Shown here in pieces: positions 47,253 to 57,379 of a stretch of DNA of 64,000 bases. Position 1 is the first letter of the stretch. Every line of letters begins with the position of its first letter. The position numbers and the translations under genes are program-made. A model generated the notes under the pieces. That model ran no database searches and was not told where the DNA came from. It worked only from the letters and a program-made list of their open reading frames with translations. The DNA is from Parietaria judaica (Eukaryota; Streptophyta; Magnoliopsida; Rosales; Urticaceae), in assembly GCA_954871525.1 (NCBI GenBank), contig OX940864.1:13572001-13636000 (forward strand). The letters run 5' to 3'.

Positions 47253-49030
47253 CTAAATCATTAAGCTGTCCCTCATTTTCCATCAACTACTAGCATTTTC
47301 ATTGGATTTTTAATTTTGATTGGATTTTTAATTTATATATAATTACTCTTGGTAGCGTGGCACATCAAACCCAAGCTAATTTTGGGCTCTCGTAGTTGGA
47401 GTCATGTGATTAGATATTATATATGTGTAGTAATTGTGCGTGTCTGTTATATTGACAGCTATTTGGAGTGGTGAAGACATGCTCTAATATCTACCACTAG
47501 TTTGATTTCGTCACTACAAATTTACACATAACCATGTTGGATGGAAGGAGGAAGAGTGTGGACTTCTCTAACTATACCATTATATACTTTTCTTTGTCTT
47601 GTAAAAAAAAAGTAATTTTTGAGTTATTTCTGTTGGCTATTATTATAATATTATAATATTTCTAATTAAAAGAGAGAAAATAATATAAATTTTTTTAATT
47701 AAAAGCTCACGTGCTCACAAGAAGGACCGAGAGTGTGCTCGGCCCCGTCACCCGAGCTATATTATATTGATAGAAAGAATATGAAGCTTTAAATAATAAT
47801 GATTATTTATCTGGTATAAATAAAAAATAAAAAAAGATTAATTATATTAATAGCTAAAAGTCATAATTATATAAGAATCTGAAACGTTAAATAGTGCAGA
47901 AACCGTTCGCCGTCGTCGTTTAGCCATATAGCTTTGTCGGTCTCGACTCTCGGATGCATCCGCTAGCCGCCGGTATACCAACCCAACATAAAAATAATAA
48001 AAATAAACAGAAATTGGAAGCCCAAACAGAGCTGAAGTCTCGTGACTAGGCCAAATGGGCCGGCCCAATATTGAACTATTCATACTCACATATATAATGG
48101 CCACATGTGCATGTGATATCTTATTGTAATATCTTAAAAGTAATCTAAAATTAAGATAAGAAGTATAACATCTTCCCGATATACACACAAAAATATTGCA
48201 ATAGTAAATCCTAACAAGGGAAAAAAATGTGTCTCCTTAACTCTTTTCTTATGTGGTACTAAAATATGTTTTATTAAAATGTAACAAGATGTAATGATAG
48301 AAACTTTTATCACAAAAACTCAATTTTAAAGACAACTCCAACGAACGAATATTCACCAATCACCCTAAATTTTTCACAAAAGTATAATAGCATTAGCAGG
48401 GAATTTTACAACCAAAAATAAAATTTAGGGATTTAACTACAACAAATAAATGAATACAAGGATTTAACATGACAAATAAATGATGCTAAACTACGACTAA
48501 AAAAAAAACTTCCAGATAATTTCTGTTATTACATGTGTTATATTTGGTGATAATTGTTTGTATATCGGTTAACAATATGCAATAATATTATTAAATACTT
48601 TGTCATGTTAATTGTTTATAATATTTTTAAGGATATTAGCCATAAGATAAGAGTACTAATTTTCTTCAATAACAATAATAAGTTTTTTTTTTTTACCTAA
48701 TAAAATTATCAAACTCTAATCATAACATTTCATGGCATATATTATTAAAATTTGATAACTTTATCCGGCTAAAAGAAATAATCCTTATTGGTATATTAAA
48801 AAAAATTATTTACGCAGCTAATAACTCATATTTTACCCTTCTTCTTAAGTATAACCCATAATGAAGGACGCTCAGAAGCCCACTTTAAGAAGTACGGGCC
48901 ATAATGAAGGACCTTCTTCATAGTGGATATTAGTTGGCTCAGAACTCAAAAGTCCACTTTTAGTTATGATGTGACATAATGAGCTTCAATATATCAACGG
49001 TAAAGGGATCGTACATCAATTCGGATAACT
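47253..49030. other. intergenic, no feature recognised
   Basis: AT-rich DNA. A short GC-richer stretch near 47890-48070 (open for 113 codons on the minus strand) shows no family resemblance. Around 48848-48925 the word CCATAATGAAGGAC is repeated twice. Confidence 0.5.
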
Positions 49031-49205
49031 AACGGCATAAGTTCTTATACTTTAGTAATTAGTGTAGATACGTTTATAGTTTTGTTTATGACGGCAAATG
49101 TCCTAATATTTTAGTAATTAGTGTAGATAATCTTCAAGTTTTGGTTTTGATGGTCTATGTTTTCATATTTTAGTAATTAGTGTAGATAAGTCCTCTTGTT
49201 GTATT
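49031..49205 (+). repeat. 59-bp tandem repeat, three copies
   Basis: The word TTTAGTAATTAGTGTAGATA recurs at 49051, 49110 and 49169, a strict 59-bp period. The spacers are related (GACGGCAAATGTCCTAATAT against GATGGTCTATGTTTTCATAT). Confidence 0.85.
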
Positions 49206-49228
49206 TCTGTTAGCATCTCAAGTACTTA

Positions 49229-49857
49229 GACCATCTCCACCCGATTACTCCATTTCTTACTTTATTTTGCAGTATATGTCACATCAAACACTACATCATC
49301 TCCAACCGAACTCTATTTTTAACACCAAATTGAAATATATATTTTTTATATTTAACTTTCTCTTATTTATTTCAATACCCTTATATTTATTTAGCACCTT
49401 TCAATTATACTATTTATTCATCATTTGATAATAAAATATTACTTCATAAAATAATTCAAAATATAAATACACTCACCATTTCGATGTAGTTGTTATGTCA
49501 TTTCGTTTCGATATTAATATTTATTTTATTTTTCTAAATTTCAAATGTCAATATTATATTTTAAAAGATTAAATATAGTTATTTAAAAATTTAAAATAAA
49601 AAAACAAAAATATGAATAATATTAAGGGTAAATATGATATAATTTTAAAAAAGAGTAACATTTGTGTAAGCTATAAAATTTATAAGGACTAAATTATAAA
49701 TAAAACAAATAAATGGCGTGATGAACAGTGTCGCATCAAATATGACGCGGCACTATAGCAAATCAAGAACAAACGCCATTTTGGCGTTGGAAATGAAGCT
49801 CGGGTGGAGTGATGCTCTACTGCATTTTATGGTTTTAGAGCTCGGTTGGAAAAGCTC
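49229..49857. mobile_element. PIF/Harbinger (Tourist-like) MITE
   Basis: A 629-bp element whose left end GACCATCTCCACCCGATTAC and reversed right end GAGCTTTTCCAACCGAGCTC are related, both followed by a second copy of the CCA(A/C)CCGA word (CATCTCCAACCGAACTC; CACTCCACCCGAGCTT). It is flanked by TTA on both sides (49226-49228 and 49858-49860), the PIF/Harbinger target. The interior is AT-rich and non-coding. Confidence 0.82.
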
Positions 49858-50448
49858 TTAGACGTCAACTTCCACGTTAATTATTTATTGCCACGTCATT
49901 GCCTAAAAATTTGAACTAATTGAAAATAATTAAAATAAATATAACATTAAAACATGAACTATCAGGAAACTTATTATTATACATGTTTGATTCCGTGAAA
50001 TGTCAATATTAGGCAAGAAGAGCAGAGCTGAGCAAATGAGGCAAGTCTCTTATCCTAATATATATTTTAAGTATAATTTAATAACACTATTGATGGCGAG
50101 TTAGGGTTAAGGCTTGTATTTATGGAGGCGTGAGATCGACGTGTCGGGAAGTGACGACTGCATGGGACTTGTGCGATTTTTCATGATCGATGCCTTTTCG
50201 GGGATGATTTTAGCTTAACTTCAACTTTTATTATGATTATTTGCTCTCTACTTTTCCTTAAAAAAAAAATATTTACGTTACTTTCTTCCCCTGATTTGTT
50301 TCCTTTTTAGACCACATATTCCCTATATATTTCTTCCCATTTTGATATTGAATAATAAAAATTAACCTTTATGTTGCGATATTGCGGGTTTATTGTTTCC
50401 AATAATATGTCGCTACATCAGCTATGCTAAAAAATTAACCAACATCCG

Positions 50449-50455
<7 letters not shown>

Positions 50456-50490
<35 letters not shown>
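50456..50490. repeat. (TA)n microsatellite
   Basis: About 17 copies of TA. Confidence 0.9.
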
Positions 50491-50493
<3 letters not shown>

Positions 50494-50610
50494 TAGACGA
50501 GAAAAATGTGTCGCTTCAAATTTTAACTTTGAAAACGTTACCGATACTTTTTCACTTTAGATCTTTACTATTTCATTTTGTAAAAATTTGAATACTTTTA
50601 CAACAATTAC

Positions 50611-50611
<1 letters not shown>

Positions 50612-50658
<47 letters not shown>
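50612..50658. repeat. (ATT)n microsatellite
   Basis: About 15 copies of ATT. Confidence 0.92.
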
Positions 50659-50659
<1 letters not shown>

Positions 50660-51957
50660 CATGTTTGGTTGCAGAAATGTCAAACATTAGGCGAACATAG
50701 CAGAGCAGAGCAGAGGAGGCACGTCTCTTATCCTTGTATTGTCGCATTCTTCGGTTTCTCTTTCACGAGAGATAGAGAAAGAGAGTCAAGTGTTGCTAAA
50801 TTGACTGCGATGTACGCAAACTGATTCGATTCTCCTCTCCACACACTTTGATGCAGCCTCAGCCTCACATTACATATCATTATTCAATTCAAATTCAACA
50901 CTCTTCTCTCTCACTTGTCTTTGTCTCTTCCTCTTCTTCACTTTCCAAGAATATTCCTTCCTTTGCTTTGCTTGCGTCATATATAAACATCTTCCACTGG
51001 ATACTCGCAGAGGCATGTATAATCATACTCAAGCATTTACTTTTTATTCATTTGCAATTCCAACCAATGTTTCATTTTTCCAACTTCCCATTCTTTATGC
51101 ACCTAATGTTATTTGCCACGTCGTGACTAGTTAGTTAAACACGATCAATTTTTACTTGTATTTCTTAATTATCATGTCCGAATAATGTGTATGCGTGTCT
51201 GTATAAATATATAAATATATTAGGTGGATCAGCTGATTGAAATTTAGGGCATGTGGTGAGAAATAAGATGATCTCATTAATAATCCTTGGATTGAATAAA
51301 ATGATTGCACGTAATGTATCTTATTAAAATAATGCAGTAAGTATTATAAAAGCTGCCAAACTAGTGTTCAATGATTGATCCACGTGTCTGCTATCGAATA
51401 TTCAATCTGATTCACTCGTCAAATATTCGAATGTGATTTTGTCTTCATCAATTATTCGTTTCGTTTTCATATCATGAATGTATGGATTTGCTATGCACTC
51501 GAAATAAAATGCCAACTGCTATTTTTACAAGTGATTTTAGATAGGGTTCTTTAGGGTAATAGCCAAATTGAAACATAAGTTCAGCAAAATAGTCAAACTT
51601 TGGTTAATTTTGTAAACTAGCCAATTAACCATTAAAATGAAATTCTAATTACATTGTTACCCTTAATAATTCAAAACTTATTAAAAAATAAATAAAAAAT
51701 CAAAACGTATTTTATGTATAATTGATTCGGTCAACATTAATTACATTAAAGGAAAATCAGATCATTAATTGAAATTGATATTAATTCGTAGTAACAGCCA
51801 ATTTCACCCACTTTCCTCGTTGAAACTTTTTTTTTAGCTTGAATTCAATTTTTAAATAAAATATATTGACCACGTTTTGAACCACTTCTCTCTCCTCAAA
51901 ACCTCAGTCTCTTCGAGCTTCATCGATCATCTTCGAGCTTCCACCGTAGGCGTCGCA

Positions 51958-52779
51958 ATCACCGACCATTAACGGCGAGGCATCACCGACCATTAACGGC
52001 GTCACAACTGTTGATGTGAATAATCACGACCAACTGTCACAAAGTGATAGCACTCTGTTTACGATGAATACCACAATGGATCTTAACTATCCGAGATAAA
52101 ACCCACTTCGGTGAATAAAGATACGAGATGACAATTTGGTAAAGACTTGATCGATCATAAGGAACTTGTATGTTTGATTAATAGTAAAGTGAATACAGAG
52201 TGAAAAGCTAGTGTAGAACGTAGAACAAGATGATTATGTTTAGAGTTACTTTGTAGGCTTTATTTATAGCCCGAATTACAACGTCTCTTTCCTATAATTC
52301 AGTAACGGCTAGTAGACTAAATGAATCTCCCTTCGCCTCTGCTTTGATCACCACGTGTAAAACTTCGACGACGTGGTATTTGGTCTCTTTCCACGTGGAA
52401 GATTCTGGCTTGGTCAATAAAGGGTAAATATGCCTATTCCTCGGGGCTACTGGGTCTTTGTGGACTGACTGGGTGAATCTTCATGAGCCTAGTTCGTGAG
52501 AAGGCCGGGTTCTTGTTGACTAGACTTTGAAGTGGGCTTTTAACGGGCTGATCGTGCTGGGTCGATTATTGGGCTGTTGGTTCGTTGTGAAGCCCAACTC
52601 CTCTTTTAGATCCTACGTCGTTTATGTCTATAGGTGTAGTTTTGTCTTTCGATGTCGTTTTTCGGGGAGGATGAAATCCTGCATCATCAACAACCACCGA
52701 CCATTAACGGCGAGGCATCACCGACCATTAACGGCGTCGCAATCACCGACCATTAACGGCGAGGCATCACCGACCATTA
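51958..52779 (+). repeat. 22-28-bp tandem repeat (CACCGACCATTAACGGCG), split by an LTR
   Basis: Units built on CACCGACCATTAACGGCG, alternating with GAGGCAT or GTCGCAAT spacers, occur twice at 51958-52000 and four times at 52695-52779. The solo LTR at 52009-52689 separates the two blocks. Removing it and one TSD restores a continuous array. Confidence 0.85.
52009..52689 (-). mobile_element. solo LTR with 5-bp TSD
   Basis: A 681-bp LTR with ends TGTTGATGTG and CTGCATCATCA and identical 5-bp flanks ACAAC (52004-52008 and 52690-52694). On the minus strand a CTATAAATAAA promoter box lies near 52262-52272, so this is its likely transcription direction. It contains two G-box-like sites (CCACGTGTAA and CCACGTGGAA). 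No internal retrotransposon sequence remains. Confidence 0.9.
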
Positions 52780-52814
52780 ACGGGTATATTATTCGATTTT
52801 TCAGCACATGAGTT

Positions 52815-53440
52815 TTGTTTTGGTTGGTTAAATACACGGAGCATGTTTGGTTTTTTTTTTTCCGGTTAATTTTGGATTGTTGGGTTCCTCCGATACTCGA
52901 TTGCATGTTTATACACGGTTTTTTCGGTTTAGGTTGGTTAAATACACGGGTTGGGTTAGGGTTTTTTCAATTAATTTGGGATTTTTGGGTTGATTCGAGA
53001 ATCGATTGCATGTGTATACACGGTTTTATGTTTGTTTTTTTTTTCCGGTTAATTTTGGATTTTTGGGTTCCTCCGATACTCGATTGCATGTGTGTACACG
53101 GTATTATGATTGGATTTTTCCTGTTAATTTTGGATTTATGGGTTGATTCGAGAATCTATTGCATGTGTATACACGGTTTTTTCGGTTTAGGTTGTTTAAA
53201 TACACGATTTGGTTTAGGGTTTTTTCGGTTAATTTTTGGGATTTTTGAATTGATTCGAGAATGGATTGCATGTGTATACACGGTTTTTCCGGTTTAGATT
53301 GGTTAAATACACGGTTTAGGTTATGGTTTCTTCGGTTAATTTGAAATTTTTATGTTGATTCGAAAATCGATTGCATGTGTATACAAGGTTTTTTTTGTTT
53401 AGGTGGTTAGATACACGGTTTAGGCTAGTTTTTTTTTTTT
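52815..53440 (+). repeat. minisatellite of about 70-110-bp units
   Basis: Six imperfect units, each with a GATTGCATGTGTATACACGG box (near 52900, 53004, 53085, 53158, 53266 and 53369), usually preceded by GTTAATTTTGGGATTTTTGG and followed by TTAGGTTGGTTAAATACACGG-like words. An apparent 160-codon frame (52815-53297) is only a translation of this repeat. Confidence 0.85.
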
Positions 53441-53751
53441 TGTTAATTAGAATCGATATCATGTTCATCGTTGTTGTTATGCTTAAATCTGATTCTTATA
53501 TTTGAAAAATCAATTTTTTTTGTAAGTGTATGTTGACTGTACAACGATATTTAATGTGTTTGTCTCTGTTTTTTCTTTAATCGAGTTCTTTGATTGTGTT
53601 AATTTATGTTTTTCCTTCCTGAAATTCTCCTTTAATTTCTGTTGTTCATCGTTAGTTGTCGTGTTTTGATTAATAGGTTACAATCAGTCTCGCTTTAATT
53701 TCAGATTATTTTTGTTAATATCTTTTGAAAAACATCACAGGAATCAACAAG

Positions 53752-54079
53752 ATGAAGCGTACACGTTCAAGCGTCAATAAACAGAAATCAACAGAACAAA
53801 GTGAACAAAACGCAACAAATAGAAGTGGTGCCGAAATCGAAGGTGTTACCAATGACGTATAAACGAAACAAAGTGAAGAAGGAGAAAGCACCGACACAAC
53901 CGGAAGTCAATATCTTCCGAGAAAAAAGGACTGTTAGACCCGGACCATCCATGAGGCCTCCGTACACTCAAGGGAAAAAACAGAAAAAAGATGGAAGCGA
54001 CGGCGACGGAGATGTGGGTGCAAGTCAACCATCTTTCGATCTCGGGATTTGCACTTCATTTCGTAATTTTAATATGTAG
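53752..54079 (+). pseudogene. small basic reading frame(s) inside the Mutator-like element
   Basis: An ATG at 53752, just after an acceptor-like TCACAG, opens a 36-codon frame (MKRTRSSVNKQKSTEQSEQN). In another frame 53801-54079 is open for 92 codons without an initial ATG (reading YKRNKVKKEKAPTQPEVNIF, VRPGPSMRPPYTQGKKQKKD, GASQPSFDLGICTS). Basic, low-complexity proteins ending in a PSFDLGI-like motif occur in Ulp1-protease-type Mutator elements of plants. A decayed fragment of such a gene is my best guess, with low certainty. Confidence 0.4.
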
Positions 54080-54786
54080 TCGACTTTATTTAATAATCTC
54101 TAGTATGTAGTTTATATGGCAAGACAATTTGGCCGTATATTTTGACTGTTTTTTAATTTTGAACCTTATATTTTGTCTTTGTTATTTTCGGACCAATTGA
54201 ATATTTTATTAATCAATTTTAAACAGTAATATCGATTCTTAGATTGTTGTTTATTGTTCATTCTTAAACAGTGTTTTGGATGATTGAACACAGTAATTTT
54301 GATGTACAGGGTCTGAAATTAATATTAATTTACATTGGAGCTCGTTTATACTTGTTTATACATGCAAAAAAGCCAACGTTCTATCTCTATAATTTTTCAC
54401 GTTCAATTTTGAAAATAGCCACTTTGAACGTATTTTGGCAATTATTTGAATATTAAAAATAAAAAATAATATCCTAATTAATAGCAAAGAAGTTACAGAC
54501 CAAGATTTGGTCTCACCTCATTAAACGTGGATGATTACAATATTTTTTTCTTTTTTTTAATTAAATTTGAAAATAATCAGTTAGCATGATTTGTGCTGAT
54601 AAGATTAATTACCATTTAAATTAATTACGAAAATATTAATATAAATTGATTAATTAAAGGGTATTTCAGAATAAAAATTGTTATTAATATGCCATCTCAT
54701 GTTAATTGGTTAGTTTACAAAGTTAACCAAACTTTGACTATTTTGCTAAACCTATGTTTCAATTTGGCTATTTGGAGTAATTTCTC

Positions 54787-55482
54787 ATTTAGATAAGATA
54801 AGATCATTTGATTTTATGAATGATCCGGAAAACACCTTATCCGAATAAACATCCAGTTCAACACTTCGATACGTATATGTGAAATTACCTATTTCGAGTA
54901 CTATGATTAATGCCTTTCTTATCTAAATCCAACGAGAGTAGTGGATGAAGCTAACCAACAAAACCTACTCCATCAATTATGTGCTTGAAAATTAGGATCG
55001 AGGAAAGTGATGCTTCTTTTGAAATTTACCTGAAAAGTTGGGACACATCTTTATTTTTTTACAATAAAAATCATATATTAATGCCGCAAGTGGGCGTTTT
55101 TCAAATTCAATTTCCCCTTTTTTTTGGCCCAAAATCTTCAATTTTCAAAGAATTTCATGCATAAAAACACAACCACCAATTTGACATATTTGCCCACTTT
55201 TCAAAATTTCAAAAAGGGTCAACACATTCAGTCTCATACTTTACCACTATTTTAAACGATATTCGATTTTTATTCCGTACATTCGGTTTTTACCGTTTAT
55301 ATTCAGCATAATCAAGTGAATGAAATGTAGAGCTCGGTATAATAATATACAGAAAAGCTTAATTTCTCTGAATTAAAATTGACATATATAGAAGTTTATC
55401 ACTCATGAAAACGTAGAGCTCAGTATTATAATATATACGAAATTTCATGTACAGTTCAGCCACGGCTTCGTTTACACCATGA
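54787..55482. other. intergenic and CCX 3' flank
   Basis: AT-rich. A 35-bp segment is repeated at 55321-55355 and 55407-55440 (GTAGAGCTC.GTAT.ATAATATA), an 86-bp offset, close to the CCX stop codon and perhaps within its 3' untranslated region. Confidence 0.6.
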
Positions 55483-57168
55483 CTAAAACAAATCCAATTG
55501 AGCGGACCCGAACGCTTGAAAGAGACTCAAAGACAGGGAAACTAGGTAAATGACCAAAAGCCCCGCCCCGAACACGCTGTCGAGCCTCATGTCCCGCTTC
55601 GGCAGCACTACGAGCGCCCAAAACAGCCCTGCCGCCAGGAACCCGATCGTCTGCAGCAGATACGGGTCCCTCGGGACGGGCACAGGCGCCGGATACTGGG
55701 CCCAGCACGACCCGACAAACGACAAACCCAATCCGAAAAGCGTGTTGAAGATCGGACCCGCATAGCACCCGGAAAACGCGACCTGAGCGCCCTCGGCCCC
55801 GCCGTTGAGCGCCATCGTGAGATTCGTCACGAGGTCGCCGATGGAGTTCCCCCAGGCGAGGACGGTCAGCCCCAGCACCGAAGGGTCGACGCCGAGGATG
55901 TACGCCAGCGAGACCAAGAGCCCCACGAGCTCCTGCGCCGTGATGTAGCTCCACGTCACGCTCATCAGAAAACCGGCACCGAGCCACGGGAACACGCACT
56001 TCCTGGGCGGGCTCGAACTCTCGGTCGTGAGATACACAACGACTCCGAGAATCGCACCCGAAGCCGCCCCGACGAGGTAAAACACGAGCTGCAACGTACC
56101 CGTGTTCTTGAGCTGGTGGTTCCCGATCGCCGCCAGGAGCAGCGGCGCGAACGCGACTGAAGCGACGGCGTAAACTTTCGACCACTTATCTTCGCAGATT
56201 ACAGGGATCGTCAATCTCCTCGGCAAGTAAAGCGGCAATTCCAGGATGTTCAGAAAGGCCCCACAACAACAGAAGCTCTCTTCTTGTACCTCTGGTTCAT
56301 CAATGGCGACTCTGCTGACATAGTCCATATCGCCCTTCTGGACGCTAACCAGAATCGGCAGAGTCAAGTCACTCTCATCACTCACGCTCAAATCCACCGC
56401 GGAATTCTTCGATCGAATATGCAACACATAGACAACGATCACGTACACGACATAGATCGAGAAGAAAGTCAAAGCTCCCCAAAGATCGATCTCCTTCTGA
56501 ACCAAGATGACCGCCAAGCAGAGCAGAACCAGGAGCAGGAAGAACACGTCCCTGGCAAAATCAGACTTGTTCACTCTCACACCCCTCTTCCTCAGCGAGA
56601 CCGCCATCACCCCGACGACGACGCAGGTGACCACCGAGGCGCCGCCGAGCACGGTGTTGACCCCGATCTCGGCGGTGCCGCTGCCCATGAACGAGACGAG
56701 GCTGGCGAAGACGTCGGGCGCCCCGTTGCCGAGCGAGAGCAGCGTCACGCCCGCGATCGTGGGCGAGAGGTCGAAGAGCCTGGAGAGGCTCTCGAGCGAG
56801 GCGCAGAAGTAGACCGAGGCAGTGTTGCCCAGGAGGTAGAACAGGACGAGGAGCCACAGGAAGAGGAGCGAGAAACCCAGAAAGGGGAAACCCCCGAAAT
56901 CGCAATAGAAGAGGTAGAGATAGTCCACGTAGCCTTGGTTCACGCATTGGGCCTCGGACTTGAGGTACGAGCACTTGGCTTCGCGATCATCCAAGCCTCG
57001 CAAGCCATTGCAGCTAAGCTTCTCGCTGGTTCCGTTACGAAACCGAACCAGAGTTTCTCCTCGTCGCGAGAGGAGGACGAGGCAGGAGGCTATGGCGACG
57101 AAGACGAAGGAGAGGTTCAGGAAAACGACGTAGTTTCTGCGTTTGGACATCGAAACGGAAGTGCCCAT
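55483..57168 (-). CDS. CCX: cation/calcium exchanger (CCX family)
   Basis: Single-exon gene, 561 residues, of the CaCA superfamily, expected to exchange K, Na or Ca for another cation across an internal or plasma membrane. A hydrophobic N-terminal segment (VVFLNLSFVFVAIASCLVLL) is followed by a cysteine-bearing loop (C53, C66, C75), then about six membrane segments with the alpha-1 repeat LLSLGNGAPDVFASLVSFMG (147-156 core), a central cytosolic loop with CCCGAFLNILELPLYLPRRL, and a second half with the alpha-2 repeat LAWGNSIGDLVTNLTMALNG (440-449 core). Both repeats keep the acidic residue of the GN.APD and GNS.GD motifs. It resembles Arabidopsis CCX1-CCX4 more than CCX5, judged by eye. A hAT element lies 211 bp upstream of the start codon. 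Confidence 0.93.
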   Translation of the reverse strand: MGTSVSMSKRRNYVVFLNLSFVFVAIASCLVLLSRRGETLVRFRNGTSEKLSCNGLRGLDDREAKCSYLKSEAQCVNQGYVDYLYLFYCDFGGFPFLGFSLLFLWLLVLFYLLGNTASVYFCASLESLSRLFDLSPTIAGVTLLSLGNGAPDVFASLVSFMGSGTAEIGVNTVLGGASVVTCVVVGVMAVSLRKRGVRVNKSDFARDVFFLLLVLLCLAVILVQKEIDLWGALTFFSIYVVYVIVVYVLHIRSKNSAVDLSVSDESDLTLPILVSVQKGDMDYVSRVAIDEPEVQEESFCCCGAFLNILELPLYLPRRLTIPVICEDKWSKVYAVASVAFAPLLLAAIGNHQLKNTGTLQLVFYLVGAASGAILGVVVYLTTESSSPPRKCVFPWLGAGFLMSVTWSYITAQELVGLLVSLAYILGVDPSVLGLTVLAWGNSIGDLVTNLTMALNGGAEGAQVAFSGCYAGPIFNTLFGLGLSFVGSCWAQYPAPVPVPRDPYLLQTIGFLAAGLFWALVVLPKRDMRLDSVFGAGLLVIYLVSLSLSLFQAFGSAQLDLF

Positions 57169-57379
57169 GAAAGAGGATTGGGAGCAGAGCAGAGCAGAGG
57201 GTTTCTTTCAACACGCCATTATCGGAGACAGAGAAGGAAACTATCGACGATGACAAAGCTCTCCTCTTCTGGTTCTGGGGTTGGTAGATAAAGGCGAGTC
57301 GGGAAGGAATCAATAAAGAAAGGTGACGTGAGAGCTAAGCAATGTGAAGAAGGAAGGAGGAGAGGCATGTAATGTAATG

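Larger units (their letters stand above)
49971..50740 (+). repeat. pair of 92-bp direct repeats
   Basis: 49971-50063 and 50649-50740 share TTATTATACATGTTTG.TT, GAAATGTCAA and CATTAGGC with GAGCAGAG and CTCTTATCC.. The spacing is about 676 bp. The second copy starts within an ATT run (50612-50658) and leads into a pyrimidine-rich stretch near 50870-50990. A TA run lies between them at 50456-50490. The origin is unclear. Confidence 0.65.
51544..54786 (+). mobile_element. 3.2-kb Mutator-like element carrying nested repeats
   Basis: The termini are inverted repeats of more than 75 bp. Left: GGTAATAGCCAAATTGAAAC, then ATAAGTTCAGCAAAATAGTC, AAACTTTGGTTAATTTTGTA, AACTAGCCAATTAAC. Right reversed: CAAATAGCCAAATTGAAACA, TAGGTTTAGCAAAATAGTCA, AAGTTTGGTTAACTTTGTAA, ACTAACCAATTAAC. 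Flanks TTTTAGATA (51535-51543) and ATTTAGATA (54787-54795) match at 8 of 9, the Mutator TSD size. No transposase frame is present. The body holds a short tandem repeat interrupted by a solo LTR (52009-52689), a minisatellite (52815-53440) and a small basic reading frame near 53752-54079. It is non-autonomous and may carry captured sequence. Confidence 0.85.

Noticed and set aside
52815..53297. 160-codon plus-strand open frame
   Set aside because: Translation of a minisatellite inside a Mutator-like element. No start context, and the repeat is not phase-preserving throughout.
56284..57291. 335-codon open frame on the plus strand opposite CCX
   Set aside because: It is the antisense shadow of the GC-rich CCX coding sequence. 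Composition is highly charged and repetitive, with no family features, whereas the minus-strand frame is a clear transporter.
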